Source: an uncultured Flavobacteriales bacterium
GTDB lineage: Bacteria; Bacteroidota; Bacteroidia; Flavobacteriales_D; Crocinitomicaceae
Direction of reading: 5' to 3'
DNA length: 6,582 nucleotides
Assembly: GCA_903899795.1 (NCBI GenBank)
Contig: CAIUKX010000569.1
Coordinates: 1 to 6,582 of the forward strand
In this document: positions 1 through 5,316 of the stretch, piece after piece
Numbering within the stretch: position 1 is the stretch's first letter
Layout of the letters: every line of letters begins with the position of its first letter
The notes under the pieces: generated by a model
What the model saw: the letters and a program-made list of their open reading frames with translations, nothing else
The model's database searches: none
Told to the model about the DNA's origin: nothing
Position numbers and translations under genes: made by a program

Positions 1-311
1 AAGGTAAAATTATTATCATTGTAAATGAAGATACTCAAAGCCAAGCAGAATATACTGCTATGGCTTTGAGGACAGCCCCAAATGTTACAGTAATTGGAAG
101 TACAACCGCAGGAGCTGATGGTAATGTATCAAAATTCACATTACCAAGTGGTATTCATACAATGATAAGTGGTATTGGTATATATTATCCAGATGGAAGT
201 GAAACTCAAAGAGTTGGAATAATACCTGATATAGAAGTAAAACCAACAATTCAAGGTGTAAAAATTGGTGTAGATGAATTATTACAAAAAGCTATTGAGT
301 TGTTAAATTAG
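1..311 (+). CDS. S41-family serine peptidase, C-terminal fragment (5' end outside window)
   Basis: The reading frame is open from base 3 and ends with TAG at 309-311, giving 102 residues; the start lies upstream of the window. An internal ATG at 60 is not the true start, because the conserved core begins before it. The segment reads I-V-N-E-D-T-Q-S-Q-A-E, matching the S41 (C-terminal processing / tricorn-like) nucleophile region, in which the Ser of S-x-A-E is catalytic; here that Ser codon is 39-41. After it come S-T-T-A-G-A-D-G-N and then the late motif V-G-I-I-P-D-I, both typical of Bacteroidota S41 proteins. The Lys of the classic CtpA Ser/Lys dyad (G-K-G) is not visible, so a tricorn-like catalytic set is more likely (inference). 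Such proteins are normally exported and cleave protein C-termini or peptides, but the signal peptide and PDZ domain, if any, are outside the window. By hand count it is about 33% GC, lower than the next operon (samples of 43-47%). No clear terminator follows it. Confidence 0.85.
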   Translation, partial: GKIIIIVNEDTQSQAEYTAMALRTAPNVTVIGSTTAGADGNVSKFTLPSGIHTMISGIGIYYPDGSETQRVGIIPDIEVKPTIQGVKIGVDELLQKAIELLN

Positions 312-469
312 TATTTTATCTGAAGTTTAATGAAATAGATTCAAATTGCTTATATTTTATTGATGTTAAAAAATACTTGAGATTCCAATTATGCACCTTA
401 TTTTAACCTTGAGGCATGAAAAAACGTCGAAACATTAGTATTTACTGCGTATTAACAATTCCTATTCAC

Positions 470-501
470 TTCCTCCAAAGGGGGAGATGAGAATCTCCTT
501 C
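470..501 (+). promoter_or_regulatory. two mutually exclusive hairpins upstream of the PorP-like gene
   Basis: The G-rich block 480-486 can pair in two ways. Downstream, 480-488 pairs with 493-501 in nine base pairs (two of them G-T) closed by a GAGA loop, which is a GNRA tetraloop. Upstream, 470-476 (ttcctcc) pairs with 480-486 in seven base pairs (two G-T) around an AAA loop. Both cannot form together. The 3' hairpin ends only four bases before the ATG at 506. The block 480-486 also resembles a Shine-Dalgarno sequence, and tcctcc resembles the anti-SD end of 16S rRNA. This could be a translational or attenuation switch, or chance in a short G-rich stretch. The pairings are seen directly; the regulatory role is inference. 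Confidence 0.35.
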
Positions 502-505
502 AAAA

Positions 506-1513
506 ATGAAAACTAAACAGTTTACGCATCAAATAAAAATGATCATGAAAAAAAATACACAAATAGATATCCCGAAAGGATTCAGAAAAATAAAAATTGC
601 CTTGGTATGCACCATCGGAAGTTTTGCGGTCAACGCTCAGCAGGCTCCTATGTTTACTCATTACATGTACAATACGCTGGCGGTTAATCCTGCTTATGCG
701 GGAAGCAGAGATGCTTTGACAATCACTGCGCTTCACCGTTCACAATGGGTGGATTTTGCTGGTGCTCCAAGTACGCAGACGATTACTATCCATACACCGA
801 TCAAAAACAGGCCTATCGGTTTGGGTTTGGCTGTGATGAATGACAAAATAGGTCCTGTAAACAATACATCCATTATCGGAAGTTTTTCCTACATGATCAA
901 ATTGAATGAGAAATCGAAGTTAGCCTTGGGTGTAAGCGGAGGAATCAACGTATTGCAAGCTCGTTTGAATACACTTCAACTGGATCAGCAAGTTGATCCT
1001 ACGTTTCAAAACAACATCGTGAACCGTGTCACTCCGAACTTCGGAATCGGAGCGTATTACTCGAGAGAACGTTTCTATGCTGGAATCTCGGTTCCGAATT
1101 TGGTGGAAAGTAAAATTTCTCCTACGAACCAGGTCAACGGTACAACCTTGATCGGGAAAGAACAGAGACATTACTTCTTCATCGCAGGTACAGCAATCAA
1201 TCTTTCTAAAAATGTCATTTTCAAACCGACAACTTTGGTGAAAGTAACTGCGGCTGCTCCTATTCAAATGGATCTTACTGCTTCGTTTTTATTGATGAAT
1301 AAAGTAACCTTGGGTGCAATGTTCAGAACTGGTGATGCTGCCGGAGTTCTGGTTGGTTTTGACATCATGAGTCAATTTCATATCGGTTACTCTTACGACT
1401 GGTCTTACGGACTCAGAACAGCTAAATACAACCAGGGAAGTCATGAATTGATGCTGCGTTACGACATTCTGACGGCAAGCAAAAAACAAATTCATTCTCC
1501 AAGATATTTCTAA
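506..1513 (+). CDS. PorP/SprF-family type IX secretion system membrane protein
   Basis: This 335-residue protein matches the PorP/SprF family of Bacteroidota outer-membrane proteins, which support type IX secretion and, in gliding species, export of SprB-type adhesins. Family hallmarks are visible. A signal peptide (hydrophobic I-A-L-V-C-T-I-G-S-F-A-V-N-A, about residues 31-44) is followed by Q-Q-A-P-M-F-T-H-Y-M-Y-N and N-P-A-Y-A-G-S-R-D-A (61-70). Then come L-H-R-S-Q-W-V-D-F-A-G-A-P-S-T-Q-T (76-92), many alternating beta-strand segments, G-S-H-E-L-M-L-R-Y-D (311-320), and the terminal S-P-R-Y-F. The start is uncertain. From 506 the n-region before the hydrophobic stretch is about 30 residues, which is long. 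The in-frame ATGs at 539 and 545 (MIMKK / MKK) give a more normal signal peptide, and I favour 545. It heads an operon with the OmpA-family gene 19 bp downstream, a common pairing because PorP-type proteins bind a PorE-type peptidoglycan anchor. Genomes often carry many paralogues, so which substrate it serves cannot be told here; no CTD-bearing secreted protein is in the window. Confidence 0.92.
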   Translation: MKTKQFTHQIKMIMKKNTQIDIPKGFRKIKIALVCTIGSFAVNAQQAPMFTHYMYNTLAVNPAYAGSRDALTITALHRSQWVDFAGAPSTQTITIHTPIKNRPIGLGLAVMNDKIGPVNNTSIIGSFSYMIKLNEKSKLALGVSGGINVLQARLNTLQLDQQVDPTFQNNIVNRVTPNFGIGAYYSRERFYAGISVPNLVESKISPTNQVNGTTLIGKEQRHYFFIAGTAINLSKNVIFKPTTLVKVTAAAPIQMDLTASFLLMNKVTLGAMFRTGDAAGVLVGFDIMSQFHIGYSYDWSYGLRTAKYNQGSHELMLRYDILTASKKQIHSPRYF

Positions 1514-1532
1514 TCATTTAAATACAGATAAC

Positions 1533-3497
1533 ATGAACAAATTATTCATTCCCCTATTTATGCTGATCGGAATCAACGGCAGCATACATGCGCAGGAAAA
1601 ATCGCACAAAGAATTGAAGGGCGACCGGTATGCATTTACCTATTCGTACCAAAAAGCAATTGATACTTACAAACATACCAAGCATTTAACGTTGGACGGT
1701 CAGCGGAATTTAGCCATGAGCTACCATAAAACCGGGCAAAATGTACTTGCTGAATCTGCTTATGCTCAGTTATTGTCTGAAGTTTCTATCCCGGTAGCGG
1801 AAGATTACTACAACTATGCAACGGTTCTGAAAATGAATGGAAAATATGACGAATCAGCTAAATGGATGGAAAAATTCCAGGAAGCAAAACCGGATGATCT
1901 TCGTGCCAAAAGTTATGTCAATAACCGCATCGATTTCAAAACGGCATTAACTGACGATGGTAAATTCAAAATCATCCCGATGGATATCAATACAACTTCG
2001 GATGACTTCGGAACGAGTTATTACATGGATCAGATTGTTTTTGCTTCGACCCGTCAGGATCACTCGGTGATTAATCGGAAATACAATTGGAACAATCAGC
2101 CGTTTTTAGATTTGTATGTTTCTGAACTGGATGGAAAACAATTAAAAGCTCCAAAAACTTTCGAGAAATGTTTAAATACTAAATTTCACGACGGTCCCGC
2201 TAGTTTTAGTAAAGACGGAACAATGATGGCTTTTTCACGCAATAATCCAAAAGATAAAAGCAAAGATAAAGTGGTCGAAATTCAGATTTACACAAGCACC
2301 AAAACAGATGGAAAATGGGCTAAACCTGAAGCGTTCAAATACAACGACCCTGCTTACTCTGTAGCACAACCGTTTTTAAGCAACGATGGAAAAACAATGT
2401 TCTTCGCCAGCAACATGCCCGGAGGATTCGGAGGCGCTGATTTATATAAATCTACCAAAAACGATAAGAACGAATGGTCTAAACCGGAAAACCTGGGTTC
2501 AAAAATCAACACGGAAGGCGACGAAATGTTTCCTTTCCTGCAAGAAAAAAAGAACCTGTTTTTCTTTACTTCAGACGGTCACAACGGTTTCGGAGGCTTG
2601 GATATTTTCATGTGTATGACGAACGAAAACAAATTCGGTCATGTATCCAACATTGGATTTCCATTGAATTCTGCTCACGACGATTACGCGTTAATCTGCA
2701 ACGATACGCTTTCGAACGGTTATTTTTCATCGAACAGAGATCCAAAAGGATTTGACAATATCTATTCAGTTGATTTCCTGAAATTATTGGAGAATGGAAA
2801 AATCATCAAAGGATTTGCCCGTGACAAAAATGATGCAGGAATTCCTTTCACCAATGTCACGCTTCAGGAAGAAAACAGCAGTGAAATGGATACACTTACT
2901 TCAAAAGAAGATGGCTCCTACTCTTTCCTGGCGCAATCCAATAAAATGTACATGCTTACAGGAAGTAAAAAGGATTACTTGGATGGACACAACAATGCGA
3001 GCACGTATCGTGAAGAACCGTTTGTTTATTCAGATGTGGTGCTTCAGAACAAATTCATCATCGATTCTACGCACCTAGTAGTAGGAACGGATTTGGGAGT
3101 TGTTGCCAAAACAGCCTTAAAATACGAGGGAAATATCTCCAAAGATGTTGCTTATTTTGATTTGGATAAATCCAATATCCGTCCCGATGCTGCAAAAGAA
3201 ATGGACAAAATTGTTTCCATCATGAACGATTACCCGACGATTGTGATCCAACTGGGATCGTATACCGATTGCAGCGCTTCCAAAACGTACAATCAGCAAT
3301 TATCTGAGAGAAGAGCACAAGCTTCTTTGGAATACATCAAGAAAAGAATTACAAAACCAGAAAGAATCACCGGTTTTGGCTACGGGGAAACCAAATTAGT
3401 CAACAGCTGTGATTGCCAGGGTGTCAATATTTCGACTTGTCCGGATGCTGAAAACCAAAAAAACAGACGTACAGAATTTATCATCATGAAGAACTAA
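1533..3497 (+). CDS. PorE-like OmpA-family protein (TPR, PD40 propeller, CarboxypepD_reg, OmpA)
   Basis: This 654-residue exported protein has the four-part layout of PorE-type proteins. A signal peptide is cut after S-I-H-A (residue 20). TPR-like helices span about 28-125 (A-M-S-Y-H-K-T-G near 61-68; Y-Y-N-Y-A-T-V-L-K-M-N-G-K-Y-D-E-S-A near 92-109). A PD40/WD40-like propeller spans about 140-415, with repeats such as P-A-S-F-S-K-D-G-T-M-M-A-F-S, Q-P-F-L-S-N-D-G-K-T-M-F-F-A-S, G-G-F-G-G-A-D-L-Y and G-G-L-D-I-F. A CarboxypepD_reg-like fold lies about 422-485 (G-F-A-R-D-K-N-D-A-G-I-P-F-T-N-V, then S-K-E-D-G-S-Y-S-F). The OmpA domain spans about 535-654, with Y-F-D-L-D-K-S-N-I-R-P (541-551), the peptidoglycan-contact Asp in S-Y-T-D (579), L-S-E-R-R-A (590-595) and N-R-R-T-E-F (644-649). 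In this family the OmpA domain grips peptidoglycan and the rest contacts PorP or the secretion apparatus. The PorP/SprF-like gene lies 19 bp upstream, so they are probably co-transcribed and partners (inference). Four Cys (580, 626, 628, 636) lie in the OmpA domain. A clear terminator follows. Confidence 0.92.
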   Translation: MNKLFIPLFMLIGINGSIHAQEKSHKELKGDRYAFTYSYQKAIDTYKHTKHLTLDGQRNLAMSYHKTGQNVLAESAYAQLLSEVSIPVAEDYYNYATVLKMNGKYDESAKWMEKFQEAKPDDLRAKSYVNNRIDFKTALTDDGKFKIIPMDINTTSDDFGTSYYMDQIVFASTRQDHSVINRKYNWNNQPFLDLYVSELDGKQLKAPKTFEKCLNTKFHDGPASFSKDGTMMAFSRNNPKDKSKDKVVEIQIYTSTKTDGKWAKPEAFKYNDPAYSVAQPFLSNDGKTMFFASNMPGGFGGADLYKSTKNDKNEWSKPENLGSKINTEGDEMFPFLQEKKNLFFFTSDGHNGFGGLDIFMCMTNENKFGHVSNIGFPLNSAHDDYALICNDTLSNGYFSSNRDPKGFDNIYSVDFLKLLENGKIIKGFARDKNDAGIPFTNVTLQEENSSEMDTLTSKEDGSYSFLAQSNKMYMLTGSKKDYLDGHNNASTYREEPFVYSDVVLQNKFIIDSTHLVVGTDLGVVAKTALKYEGNISKDVAYFDLDKSNIRPDAAKEMDKIVSIMNDYPTIVIQLGSYTDCSASKTYNQQLSERRAQASLEYIKKRITKPERITGFGYGETKLVNSCDCQGVNISTCPDAENQKNRRTEFIIMKN

Positions 3498-3523
3498 ATA
3501 AAAAAATTAATGCACGGTTCGAG

Positions 3524-3554
3524 CGTCATCCTTTCGAGGGTGGCGTTTTTTTTT
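3524..3554 (+). terminator. rho-independent terminator of the PorP/OmpA operon
   Basis: An eight-base-pair stem (3524-3531 cgtcatcc with 3538-3545 gggtggcg, two G-T pairs) with a six-base loop (tttcga) is followed at once by nine T (3546-3554). It starts 27 bases after the TAA of the OmpA-family gene. This is a textbook intrinsic terminator, and it separates the PorP/OmpA operon from the repeat-rich gap and the stress-type gene group beyond. Confidence 0.88.
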
Positions 3555-3590
3555 GTTTTAGTGAGATTGCAGTAAGTCGAAATTTATTAC

Positions 3591-3609
3591 TCAACTCCGG
3601 AGGAGTTGA
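3591..3609. repeat. short palindrome 1 (8-bp stem, GGA loop)
   Basis: Perfect inverted repeat: tcaactcc, loop gga, ggagttga. It is the most divergent of the four local palindromes but shares their shape (8-11 bp stem, three-base loop) and, like numbers 2 and 4, is followed by an A-A-C-A run (ttgaaca). No T-run follows, so it is not a standard terminator. Confidence 0.7.
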
Positions 3610-3638
3610 ACATGCATAATAATGCTCACCTACTAGAC

Positions 3639-3659
3639 TTCGACTACAGAGTAGTCGAA
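3639..3659. repeat. short palindrome 2 (9-bp stem, AGA loop)
   Basis: Perfect inverted repeat: ttcgactac, loop aga, gtagtcgaa. The central 17 bases (3641-3657) are the exact reverse complement of palindrome 3, so the two are inverted copies of one element. The core gactac / gtagtc is shared with palindromes 3 and 4. Confidence 0.8.
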
Positions 3660-3704
3660 CACCACACAAAACACATCAAACACCAGTTTACATGGGCACA
3701 TATA

Positions 3705-3721
3705 CGACTACTCTGTAGTCG
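3705..3721. repeat. short palindrome 3 (7-bp stem, TCT loop)
   Basis: Perfect inverted repeat: cgactac, loop tct, gtagtcg. It is identical to the reverse complement of the 17-base core of palindrome 2, and the asymmetric loop gives the orientation. The two are centred about 64 bases apart. Confidence 0.8.
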
Positions 3722-3754
3722 AGGATCATAGGTATACTGCCCCATGATTAATAA

Positions 3755-3779
3755 TGTTTGACTACGCTGTAGTCAAACA
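3755..3779. repeat. short palindrome 4 (11-bp stem, GCT loop)
   Basis: Perfect inverted repeat: tgtttgactac, loop gct, gtagtcaaaca. It is the longest stem of the family and again carries the gactac / gtagtc core. Compared with palindromes 2 and 3, C at the third stem position is replaced by T with the compensating G-to-A on the other arm. That conserves the fold and suggests the hairpin itself is maintained. Confidence 0.8.
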
Positions 3780-3881
3780 ATCTCAACCGGCTTTACATAA
3801 CTGATATCGGAATACTCAGTCTGACTTTTAAGGTTCTACACCTATAAACAATCCAATTGACTATCTCATTTGTTTTATTGA

Positions 3882-3923
3882 TCTCAAGTCTTATGTCTTG
3901 AGTCTTACAATCTTTCATCTAAT
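3882..3923. repeat. heptamer-period tract A (6 degenerate units)
   Basis: The stretch reads as consecutive 7-base units: tctcaag, tcttatg, tcttgag, tcttaca, atctttc, atctaat. The phase is kept through all six units, with the pattern T-C-T-T at the start of most. It lies 135 bases upstream of the CsbD-family start. The unit differs in sequence from the tracts at 4776 and 5317 but has the same period. Confidence 0.6.
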
Positions 3924-4057
3924 CCAAAATTTAAAACTAAAAATTTATTCAAAAGTGTGAATCTTACAACATAAGTCCACAATTCTATAACACGAAGGGA
4001 GTCAAACATAGCCACCTTTGTCATGTGGAAATTAATTCACAGGAAATTCAAAAAATT

Positions 4058-4246
4058 ATGACAAACAAATCCGTAATAGAAGGAAACTGGAACGAAATGA
4101 AAGGCAAACTGAAACAAAAGTTCGCTGTTCTTACAGATAGTGATGTTTTGCTGGTAGAAGGAAAAAAAGACGAAATGTTGGGAAGACTTCAAATCAAACT
4201 AGGAAAAACAAAAGAAGAAATTCAAAAGTTGATTTCTGAATTATAA
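4058..4246 (+). CDS. CsbD-family small stress-associated protein
   Basis: This 62-residue hydrophilic protein has no signal peptide and is presumably cytoplasmic. It shows the CsbD-family pattern: I-E-G-N-W-N-E-M-K-G-K-L-K-Q-K-F (residues 7-22), then L-T-D-S-D-V (25-30), V-E-G-K-K-D-E-M-L-G-R-L-Q (33-45) and a closing K-T-K-E-E-I-Q-K-L helix. CsbD is a general-stress protein in Bacillus and is often stress-induced elsewhere; its biochemical role is not known. I chose the ATG at 4058 because it gives the usual family length and places E-G-N-W near residue 8. A GTG at 4025 is in frame but adds 11 residues unlike the family. The next gene starts 26 bp after its stop, so it probably heads a stress-type operon (inference). 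Confidence 0.9.
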   Translation: MTNKSVIEGNWNEMKGKLKQKFAVLTDSDVLLVEGKKDEMLGRLQIKLGKTKEEIQKLISEL

Positions 4247-4272
4247 ACACACATTAAAATAAACCAATCAAA

Positions 4273-4719
4273 ATGTACAAAACAATTACAGCAGCAGCAG
4301 TATCCTTATTTACAGTAACCATGATTACAACAAGTTGTACTTCATCAGCTGAAAAAGTGAAAGAAAAACAAGAAAAAGTATCTGAAGCACAAGAAGACTT
4401 AACGGAAGCTAAAAAGGAATATGTTCTTGAAGTTGAAGAATTCAAAATAGAAAATGCAACCAAAATTGCAGCGAATGAGCAAGGCATTATGGATTACAAA
4501 ACCAAGCTTGAAAAAGATAAAACAGCAACCAAAGAAGAGTTTAAAAACAACATCGCAGATCTTGAAAAGAAAAATGAAGATTTAAGATATAAAATGAATC
4601 ATTACCAAGCTTCAGGAGAAGAAAACTGGAAAACATTCAAACGTGAATTCAGTCATGACTTGGATGCATTGGAAAAAGAATTCAAGAATTTGACAACTAG
4701 TAAAAAAGTAAATAAATAG
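4273..4719 (+). CDS. predicted coiled-coil lipoprotein, paralogue of the next gene
   Basis: This 148-residue protein has a lipoprotein signal peptide: hydrophobic A-A-A-V-S-L-F-T-V-T-M-I (7-18) and lipobox T-T-S-C with Cys22. It should be lipidated and held in the inner or outer membrane facing the periplasm. The mature part is a Lys/Glu-rich helix predicted as coiled coil (about 25-105), then K-N-E-D-L-R-Y-K-M (100-108) and a conserved tail E-E-N-W-K-T-F-K (116-123) to L-E-K-E-F-K-N-L (133-140). It aligns without any gap to the protein encoded at 4855-5304, at an offset of three residues, with about 43 of 116 positions identical by hand count. I do not recognise a named family with confidence. 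The E-N-W-x-x-F-K tail recalls small Sll1863-like stress proteins, but this is from memory and unverified. It sits 26 bp after the CsbD-family gene. There is no acidic lipoprotein export signal right after the Cys, so surface display is not suggested. Confidence 0.85.
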   Translation: MYKTITAAAVSLFTVTMITTSCTSSAEKVKEKQEKVSEAQEDLTEAKKEYVLEVEEFKIENATKIAANEQGIMDYKTKLEKDKTATKEEFKNNIADLEKKNEDLRYKMNHYQASGEENWKTFKREFSHDLDALEKEFKNLTTSKKVNK

Positions 4720-4729
4720 TCATTCGTTT

Positions 4730-4786
4730 TTAGGCAATAGCTACTAGTTGAAGCACGGATTGTTTATCAACCAATCTATTGCCTAA
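4730..4786. repeat. 11-bp inverted repeat around a 35-base loop
   Basis: ttaggcaatag at 4730-4740 is the exact reverse complement of ctattgcctaa at 4776-4786. The spacer contains a further five-pair stem (gattg with caatc) that would shorten the loop. The right arm coincides with the start of heptamer tract B, so the left arm may be an inverted heptamer pair. It begins 11 bases after the stop of the lipoprotein gene. No T-run follows, so intrinsic termination is unlikely, but an RNA-processing or 3'-end-stabilising hairpin is possible. Confidence 0.6.
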
Positions 4787-4831
4787 TGGCTAATCACTAT
4801 TGCCCATTACCTATTGCCCGATAACTAATTA
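4776..4831. repeat. heptamer-period tract B (8 degenerate units)
   Basis: Eight consecutive 7-base units in one phase: ctattgc, ctaatgg, ctaatca, ctattgc, ccattac, ctattgc, ccgataa, ctaatta. The unit ctattgc occurs three times exactly. The tract fills most of the gap between the two paralogous coiled-coil genes and ends 23 bases before the downstream ATG. Confidence 0.7.
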
Positions 4832-4854
4832 CAAACAATAAAAAAATAAAAATT

Positions 4855-5304
4855 ATGAAAAATACAATCGCATTATTCGCAGCAGTAACAGCACTATCTT
4901 TTACAGCAGCAGCGCAAGACAGAAATGTAAATAAATCAGAAAAAAAGGTAGCGAAAGAGCAAAACAATGTTGACCAATCGAACAAAGATTTGGAAGCAGC
5001 TAAAAAAGACTTGGCAAAAGACGTTGCGAACTACAAAAAGCAAAATGCTGAAAAGTTAGCTTCGAATGACAAAAATTTTGCTGAATTCAAAGCAAGAGTC
5101 GAATCAGAGAAAAAAGATGCGAAAGAAGATTACAAAAAAAGAATCGCGGAATTGGAAGAAAAAAATTCTGATCTGAAAATGAGAATGGAAGGTTACAAAG
5201 AAGATAACAAAGAAAACTGGAACAATTTCAAAACTAAATACGATCAGGATATGGCTGAATTAGCGAAGAAATTCAACGATTTGAAATCAGATAACGAAAA
5301 ATAA
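4855..5304 (+). CDS. secreted coiled-coil protein, non-lipidated paralogue of the preceding gene
   Basis: This 149-residue protein begins with a standard signal peptide (I-A-L-F-A-A-V-T-A-L-S-F-T-A-A-A, cut after residue 20 before Q-D-R) and has no Cys, so the mature form should be soluble in the periplasm or exported. The remainder is a highly charged, Lys-rich helix with coiled-coil character (about 28-120). It then has R-I-A-E-L-E-E-K-N-S-D-L-K-M-R-M (96-111) and the conserved tail K-E-N-W-N-N-F-K (119-126) to L-A-K-K-F-N-D-L (136-143). It matches the preceding lipoprotein residue for residue with no insertion or deletion, so the pair arose by tandem duplication followed by a switch between lipid-anchored and soluble export. 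No enzymatic motif is visible; a structural, chaperone-like or stress role is plausible but unproven. The 135-bp gap upstream holds an inverted repeat and heptamer tract B, so it may not be strictly co-transcribed with its paralogue. Confidence 0.85.
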   Translation: MKNTIALFAAVTALSFTAAAQDRNVNKSEKKVAKEQNNVDQSNKDLEAAKKDLAKDVANYKKQNAEKLASNDKNFAEFKARVESEKKDAKEDYKKRIAELEEKNSDLKMRMEGYKEDNKENWNNFKTKYDQDMAELAKKFNDLKSDNEK

Positions 5305-5316
5305 TTTGCAAATCAA

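Larger units (their letters stand above)
3555..4057. other. repeat-bearing intergenic region without a convincing gene
   Basis: These roughly 500 bases hold no ORF on either strand with a recognisable start, length or composition. What they hold is a cluster of four short perfect palindromes (3591-3779) and a 7-bp-period tract (3882-3923), followed by an AT-rich stretch leading to the CsbD-family gene. I found no tRNA, no CRISPR-like spacing with conserved direct repeats, no transposase remnant, and no convincing TTG / TAnnTTTG Bacteroidota promoter, although a promoter for the downstream genes must lie here or be read from further upstream. A GTG at 4025 would extend the CsbD frame by 11 residues, but these lack family similarity. 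Confidence 0.7.

Noticed and set aside
377..406. Possible Bacteroidota promoter: TTG at 377-379 and tattttaa at 399-406 (19-base spacing)
   Set aside because: Spacing fits the TTG / TAnnTTTG pattern, but the -7 element has two mismatches in an AT-rich stretch where such matches arise by chance.
920..1267. Minus-strand open frame of 115 codons inside the PorP-like gene
   Set aside because: It is antisense to a clearly conserved gene and its Ser/Arg/Cys-rich product has no recognisable pattern.
2386..2619. Plus-strand frame inside the OmpA-family gene (and a similar one at 2794-3078)
   Set aside because: Both are alternate-frame shadows of a well-supported 654-residue gene.
3602..3611. gttgaac resembling an integron attC core site
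   Set aside because: No integrase, no cassette array and no matching partner core; the bases are better explained as an arm and flank of palindrome 1.
3591..3779. CRISPR array
   Set aside because: The repeats are only 17-25 bases, differ in sequence and orientation, have unequal spacers, and no cas gene is present.
4024..4041. CRP-like palindrome tgtgg...ttcaca before the CsbD-family gene
   Set aside because: The central spacing is eight bases rather than six and the inner half-site bases do not match; likely chance.
4025..4057. GTG at 4025 as the start of the CsbD-family protein
   Set aside because: It adds 11 residues outside the family profile; ATG at 4058 gives the standard length of about 62 residues.
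4254..4487. Minus-strand open frame opposite the coiled-coil lipoprotein gene
   Set aside because: It mirrors the Lys/Glu-rich codons as Ser/Phe-rich sequence, an expected artefact.
5281..5308. Possible promoter for the barrel gene: TTG at 5281 and taatttg at 5302-5308
   Set aside because: The -7 box lacks one T of the consensus, and both elements fall within the end of the preceding gene; not strong enough to list.
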